Part shown: one piece after another, positions 59,319 through 64,000 of the stretch | Position numbering within the stretch: the stretch's first letter is position 1 | How the letters are laid out: each line of letters opens with the position of its first letter | Source: Lithobates sylvaticus | Taxonomy: Eukaryota > Chordata > Amphibia > Anura > Ranidae | DNA length: 64,000 nt | Assembly: GCA_028564925.1 (NCBI GenBank) | Contig: CM053029.1 | Coordinates: forward strand, 429,790,046-429,854,045 | Direction: 5' to 3' | Notes under the pieces: model-generated | The model's database searches: none | What the model saw: the letters and a program-made list of their open reading frames with translations, nothing else | Told to the model about the DNA's origin: nothing | Position numbers and translations under genes: made by a program

Positions 59319-60281
59319 TATACCATATACAAACGGTGAAACCAAATTAAGAAAAGAAAAAGCTGCGCATACCAAAAAGAACCACAATAAGTCAAATATG
59401 GTGAATTGACTTGTGACCAAAGAGATCAAATCTGGTAAATGTAAAACATTGCATAACCATTGAACATAAGATATGTACGATATATGAATTATAATATAAA
59501 GAAGATAAATCAACACCCAGTGATACAAAACGTATTATGTGACATATGTGGGACCAAAAAGTAATGGTGTGAGAAAAATCAATCAAATAAGTTCATAAGT
59601 GGGCCAATTAGACCAAAAAATTGTCCCAATGTGGAAAATTGTATGTCCATGTGCACATCTCTTGAGTATGACCTAAGATCCTTTCACACCAAGCAGTGCC
59701 ATATGATGAGAGAACCCAGAGGAGGAGCACAGCTATTCTGCTCACAGGACATGCAGGGAGAGAGGTTGTGCATTGTGGGTTGATCCCTTGGAGGGAGAGC
59801 TGAGGGTCCACCAAGCCTATTGCCAAATTTTCTTGGAGATCTGATGACATCTTTCCTGTGGAGGTCGCTATAGTGATAACCTAAACCATATGCCTGTTTG
59901 ACCCTCTGTAACGGGGGGTCATTTACTTGTGGTAAGCGGCCATCTTTTACCTTTGGTGGTGGTGCAACTCACGTTATAAATTGAAGTGTTTGATGCAGGA
60001 AGTGAGCATTTCGAATCTCGTATGGGAGCACGAACATCGGAATTCTTTGTTTTTGTTTTTACAAACCCACTTATGAACTTATTTGATTGATTTTTCTCAC
60101 ACCATTACTTTTTGGTCCCACATATGTCACATAATACATTTTGTATCACTGGGTGTTGATTTATCTTCTTTATATTATAATTCATATATCGTACATATCT
60201 TATGTTCAATGGTTATGCAATTTTTTACATTTACCAGATTTGATCTCTTTGGTCACAAGTCAATTCACCATATTTGACTTA

Positions 60282-60705
60282 GGCTACTTTCACACTGGAG
60301 CGGTTGGGGCGCTGGCGGTAAAGCGGCGCTATATTTAGCGCCGCTTTACCGGCGTTTTAGCAGCGCATTTCGGCCGTTAGCGGGGTGGTTTTACCCCTCG
60401 CGAGCGGCCGAAAAAGGGTCAATACCGCCCGTAAAAAGCAGCAGCGTTTTGCGGGCGGGTTCGGAGCGCTGCCCCATTGTTTCCAATGGGAACGGGTGCT
60501 ATAGGAGTGGTAAATATACAGCTTCTATAGCGAGCCAAAGATGCGGCTTGCAGGACATTTTTGAGCGTCCTGCAAGCGCACCGCTTCAGTGTGAAAGCCC
60601 GAGGGCTTTCACACTGAAGACACAGCAACAGCTGTTTCGGGTCGGTTTGCAGGCGCTATTTTTAGCGCAATAGCGCCTGCAAACCGCCCCAGTGTGAAAG
60701 GGGCC
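60282..60705. mobile_element. Harbinger-like MITE inside the foldback arm
   Basis: 424 bp flanked by TTA (60279-60281 and 60706-60708). Inverted ends GGCTACTTTCACACTGGAGC and the complement of CCCCAGTGTGAAAGGGGCC. The interior has GGCGCTA/TAGCGCC palindromes. The unbroken left arm of the host element (ACCACAATAAGTCAAATATG) shows the empty target. Confidence 0.88.
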
Positions 60706-60768
60706 TTATTGTGGTTCTTTTTGGTATGCGCAGCTTTTTCTTTTCTTAATTTTCTTCAGGCACAGATA

Positions 60769-61902
60769 CCAAATCCAGTGAGGTAGTGACAAACAGTGAA
60801 AGTGTGTAACAGTGTAGCGCTAAAAATGTCTCTGTACAACAATGGTTATAGACTGGGAAGGTCGACAACCACCAGTTTGCTGTTCAGAATGTTGTTATAA
60901 AAATAACAAATTTAGGTCAAATAGGTGGTGGGCATCAGGTCCTCTGGTTGAATGAGGGCGTGATGCACCTCCAAGCTAGATAGACCCCAAGTGTGGGTAC
61001 ACTACCAAGTGGTCCACACTCACCTTAAGTGGGTGTTTAGTGAGATTACCCCAAGGCTGATCAAGATGAACAACCTTATGTGGACTAACAATCAATACAA
61101 ACGTGTGTTGAAACAATGGTTTGGTGAATTGTGTAGGTCAAATACATGGAATTACATCGGTAATAAGTGAAGATTGTGTAGTCAAATGCATGGAATTACA
61201 TCAATAATAAGTGAAGATATATCATAAACCGATATTATTATTGTATCCCTGATGTTAAAATCATGGTATATGGAGGGTACTGGGAAGCAAAGGGGCTAAA
61301 GCGAATAAGTATGTCAAAATAAACCCCGTGTCATCTGAGTTCTTATTAAACTTGCCACATAACTAATGGGAAAAATGGGACAATAAACAATAAATATACA
61401 TCGCAATGCGCTTAATCAATGAATAACATGTGATAGAGATGGTTCTTTCTAAAAAAAACTCAATAAACAGTGACAAACAGTGCAGTGTTTATTGGTGATA
61501 TATACAAGTCCATATACAGGTGCTGTAAAGTGTTTCAGAAAACAAACAGGACAAAAATAGTCAAAAAAAACCTAGCCGTGTCTCAGCACTATATATATGT
61601 ATATATATATATATACAGGCCCTAACTACCAGACCTAGCAAGCCTACAGCTTGTCAGCTTCCACAGATACAGCTTAACAGCTTTTTACCAACCTGTTGCT
61701 CTCACAGACCAGTGTTGTCTGTGTTTCCCAGGCAGAGAGTGAAGGCTGTCTGATCAGGTGAACTTAAATTGACCTGGGGGAGAAGACCAAGATCCCAACT
61801 GGATCGTGGATCAGAGATCCCTGAATGTGCATGAGAGGAGCCTGGGAGACATATAAACCTTGAACATGACTTTTCCTGGCTCTCTCTGGGACACCCTGCT
61901 AC
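60769..61902. other. GRM8 intron, mostly nothing recognised
   Basis: Two direct copies of a unit with TGGAATTACATC-GGTAATAAGTGAAGAT (about 61138-61210). A short TA run at 61590-61615. No other feature supported. Confidence 0.45.
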
Positions 61903-61926
61903 AATATATATATATATATATATTTT

Positions 61927-63030
61927 TGTAGAACTAACCCCCGAAGGAGCTGCTGGTTTTATTGGGCTTTCCGTTACCTTCTTCACCTCGTCTCCATCTA
62001 GGGGTTCCCGTGGTAGATGGCCCAGAATAATGTAGAAACTGACACTTTATCTTCCTTTTTATGGTTATTTATTGTAAAAAAAGATAAAACAGTCTCTTAA
62101 AATTAGGATAGAGGGTTAGGGTGGAAGTTCAGGTACCTTTGGAACTGCTTAGTTAGAAAGTCTTTCACTGTAGAAATCCAGAGAATAGCTACTCACAACT
62201 GGATTATCACAACCCGAGTAAACCTCCTCTCACTAGGCCTAGCAGCCGGTGAAGTGTTAGATAAAGCAAAGTCTCTGCCACAGACTTGGTTGTAGAACAC
62301 TTGTGAATAAAGTCTCTGCCACAGACTTGTTTGTAACTGAGGGACTAGATAAATTTTAGAGAGCTATCATACGGTACCAGTTTCTTGCAGCCGGTCCGGT
62401 GATACCGTATGAGTGTAGATCCATTTAGTGTCCTTCAACTGAGCCTCCAGGCTTCTTCTTGAAAGCCAGCCTTAACACATGGCTTTCTCCCGAAGAGTCC
62501 TCCCCTGGATGCTTCTCCAGTTGCTGGGCCTCTCCTAGCTGAGACGGCACCGGACCACTTTTGGATAATTCAGCCCTGACATCCATTCGGGCCTATCCCT
62601 GCAGTTGCTTCGCCTCGGGCTATCCAGCCCCGAGACTCGGAATTGCATGGATCCGCACCCCAGGCCAGGAGGGCCACGGGGGCTGGCCAGGAGGACCAGG
62701 ACCAAACTGACAGACGATGGCTTCTGGACCAGAACCCAGAAACACGTGATGTCAGTACCTTAAGTACCCTCTCCCAGAAGCACAGCAAGATGACACTCCC
62801 ACTGGGCTGGTTCCGAGAGAGAGTGGCACTCAATGCGCCTAGCCAAATTGCATTCTCACCCTTGCCAGAAGTGACAGCGACACCTGTGGCCAGGCAGAAC
62901 CCAGTGCAATCCAGCTAGACTGGTACTGAAACCATAATTTGGTATAATTAACCCCAAAACCCAACTGTGGTTTTCGGAACATTCAATTTAAAAACATATA
63001 ACGCATGCTCGTTAGGAGCCGGGCGCTACA
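61927..63030 (-). mobile_element. Solo-LTR-like sequence, minus strand
   Basis: On the minus strand it starts TGTAGCGCCCGGCTCC and ends AGCTCCTTCGGGGGTTAGTT followed by CTACA: 1.1 kb with TG...CA ends. The tail matches that of 53793-56533. It lies between TA repeats at both sides. No clear target duplication and no internal genes. Old. Confidence 0.5.
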
Positions 63031-63032
63031 TT

Positions 63033-63066
63033 TATATATACAAATATATATATATATATTATATAT

Positions 63067-63102
<36 letters not shown>
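63033..63102. repeat. (TA)n microsatellite
   Basis: TA runs with ATACAA interruptions between the LTR-like end and a Tc1 remnant. Confidence 0.92.
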
Positions 63103-63104
<2 letters not shown>

Positions 63105-63107
<3 letters not shown>

Positions 63108-63304
63108 ACTTTTGTTGCCAGCGGTTTAGACATGAATGCCTGGGTGTTGAGTTGTTTTGAGGGGACAGCAAATTTACACTGTTATACAAGCTATACACTC
63201 TTTATATTGTAGCAAAGTATCATTTCTTCAGTGTTGTCACATGAAAAGATATAATAAAATATTTACAAAAATGTGAGGGATGTACTCACTTTTGAGAGAT
63301 ACTG
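63105..63304 (+). mobile_element. Tc1 right-end remnant
   Basis: Only the last 200 bp of the same Tc1 family as 50226-50863: CTTTTGTTGCCAGCGGTTTA, GGGGACAGCAAATTTACACT, AGGGATGTACTCACTTTTGA and AGATACTG|TA. No transposase codons. Confidence 0.88.
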
Positions 63305-63329
63305 TATCTATACTGTATATATATATATA

Positions 63330-64000
63330 CAGTGCCTTGAAAAAGTATTCAGACCCCTTTAAATTTTCCACATTTTGTTATGTTACAACCAAAATGTATT
63401 TTATTGGGATTGTACGTGATAGACCAACACAAAGTGGCACATAATTGATTATAAATCATTTTCAAAATTATTTACAAATAAATTTTGAAAAGTGTGGTGT
63501 GCATTTGAATTCAGCCCCCTTTACTCTGATACTCCTAACTAAAATCTAGTGGAACCAATTGCCACCAGAAGTCACCTAATTAGTAAATAGAGTCCACCTG
63601 TGTAATTTAATCTCAGTATAAATACAGCTGTTTTTGTGAATCCCTCAGAGGTTTGTAAGAGAACCTTAGTGAACAAAGAGCATCATGAAGGCCAAGGAAC
63701 ACATCAGACAGGTCATGGACAAAGTTGTGGAGAAGTTTAAGGCATGATTAGGTTATAAAAAAAATATCCCAGGCTTTGAACATCTCACAGAGCACTGTTT
63801 AATCCATCATCCCAAAATTGAGTATGGCACAACTGCAATCCTACCAAGACATGGCCGTTCAACCTAAACGGACAGGCTGGGCAAGGAGAGCATTAATCAG
63901 AAAAGCAGCCAACTGACCCATGGTAGCTCTGGAGGAGTTGCAGAAATACACAGCTCAGGTGGGAGAATCTGTCCACAGGACAACTATTATTTGAGCACTC
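63330..64000 (+). mobile_element. Tc1 transposon, different family, runs off the window
   Basis: Starts after TA with CAGTGCCTTGAAAAAGTATT, the left inverted end of a widespread vertebrate Tc1 family, with the inner direct copy GAATTCAGCCCCCTTTACTC-type near 63508. Contains the start of a transposase gene. The right end lies outside the window. Confidence 0.9.
63685..64000 (+). pseudogene. Tc1 transposase, N-terminal part, broken
   Basis: Start MKAKEHIRQVMDKVVEKFKA, then a stop at codon 21 (TGA, 63745-63747) and another at codon 61 (TAA). Between and after them the paired DNA-binding region is recognisable only in decayed form (IPGFEHLTEHCLIHHPKIEY, TTAILPRHGRST). The catalytic region is beyond the window. 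Confidence 0.82.

Larger units (their letters stand above)
58777..60753. mobile_element. Foldback insertion, Penelope-like layout
   Basis: Flanked by a perfect 15-bp duplication CTTCAGGCACAGATA (58762-58776 and 60754-60768). Inverted arms at 59344-59603 and 60065-60753 (right arm split by a MITE at 60282-60705) share AATTAAGAAAAGAAAAAGCT / AGCTTTTTCTTTTCTTAATT and about 260 bp beyond. A unique segment lies between them (59604-60064). A second insertion, 58886-59318, sits in the left part. Inverted partial end copies and variable-length duplications are known for Penelope-like elements, but no protein supports the family. Non-coding. Confidence 0.65.

Noticed and set aside
59820-59880. Second hammerhead candidate (CTGATGA at 59841)
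   Set aside because: The downstream GAAA core and a pairing stem I are missing.

Overview
The window looks like intronic DNA of a frog (probably ranid-type) genome carrying part of one host gene. Three short exons on the minus strand (11989-12124, 11367-11521, 9324-9461) join in phase and encode about 143 residues of the extracellular ligand-binding domain of metabotropic glutamate receptor 8 (GRM8). I found no other exon. GRM8 is transcribed right to left: 12125-64000 is part of one large upstream intron and 1-9323 belongs to the downstream intron. The amphibian assignment rests on the protein match plus the repeat mix (Tx1/L1-type LINE, Tc1, Harbinger-like, hAT and TTAA-flanked elements, Penelope-like repeats), not on a database search.

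Almost everything else recognisable is transposable elements, many with readable target-site duplications (TSDs). 1-9 kb: a Harbinger-like MITE (TTA TSD), a 3' end of an L2/CR1-type LINE, a TTAA-flanked element with an exon-like core, and a 1.17-kb hAT element (8-bp TSD) holding a 120-nt hairpin. 12-25 kb: several TTAA-flanked non-autonomous elements, two associated with CATCAGTGCC-type minisatellites. 26-36 kb: a Harbinger-like MITE, a 148-bp hAT MITE, a complete Tc1 element with one internal stop in its transposase, and a young 5'-truncated L1 with an intact 1281-aa ORF2 in the same orientation as GRM8.

36-41 kb: a TTAA element split by a recent 2.3-kb insertion whose 523/524-bp near-identical end repeats each begin with a hammerhead ribozyme motif; the repeats and a 13-bp TSD suggest a non-autonomous Penelope-like element. 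43-51 kb: paired Harbinger-like MITEs, a Tc1-derived palindrome, another TTAA element, and an L1 remnant abutting a Tc1 remnant. 52-64 kb: a TA-flanked element, two solo-LTR-like sequences, a 0.96-kb inverted repeat with outward-facing TATA boxes, a nested set of foldback insertions including a perfect 183-bp-arm palindrome, and two Tc1 copies at the right edge.

The elements do not form a pathway. The layout is a layered record of insertions into GRM8 introns; the best candidates for new biology are the hammerhead-bearing element (37259-39590), the palindromic insertions (58777-60753) and the TTAA elements that share a start-codon/splice-donor-like module.
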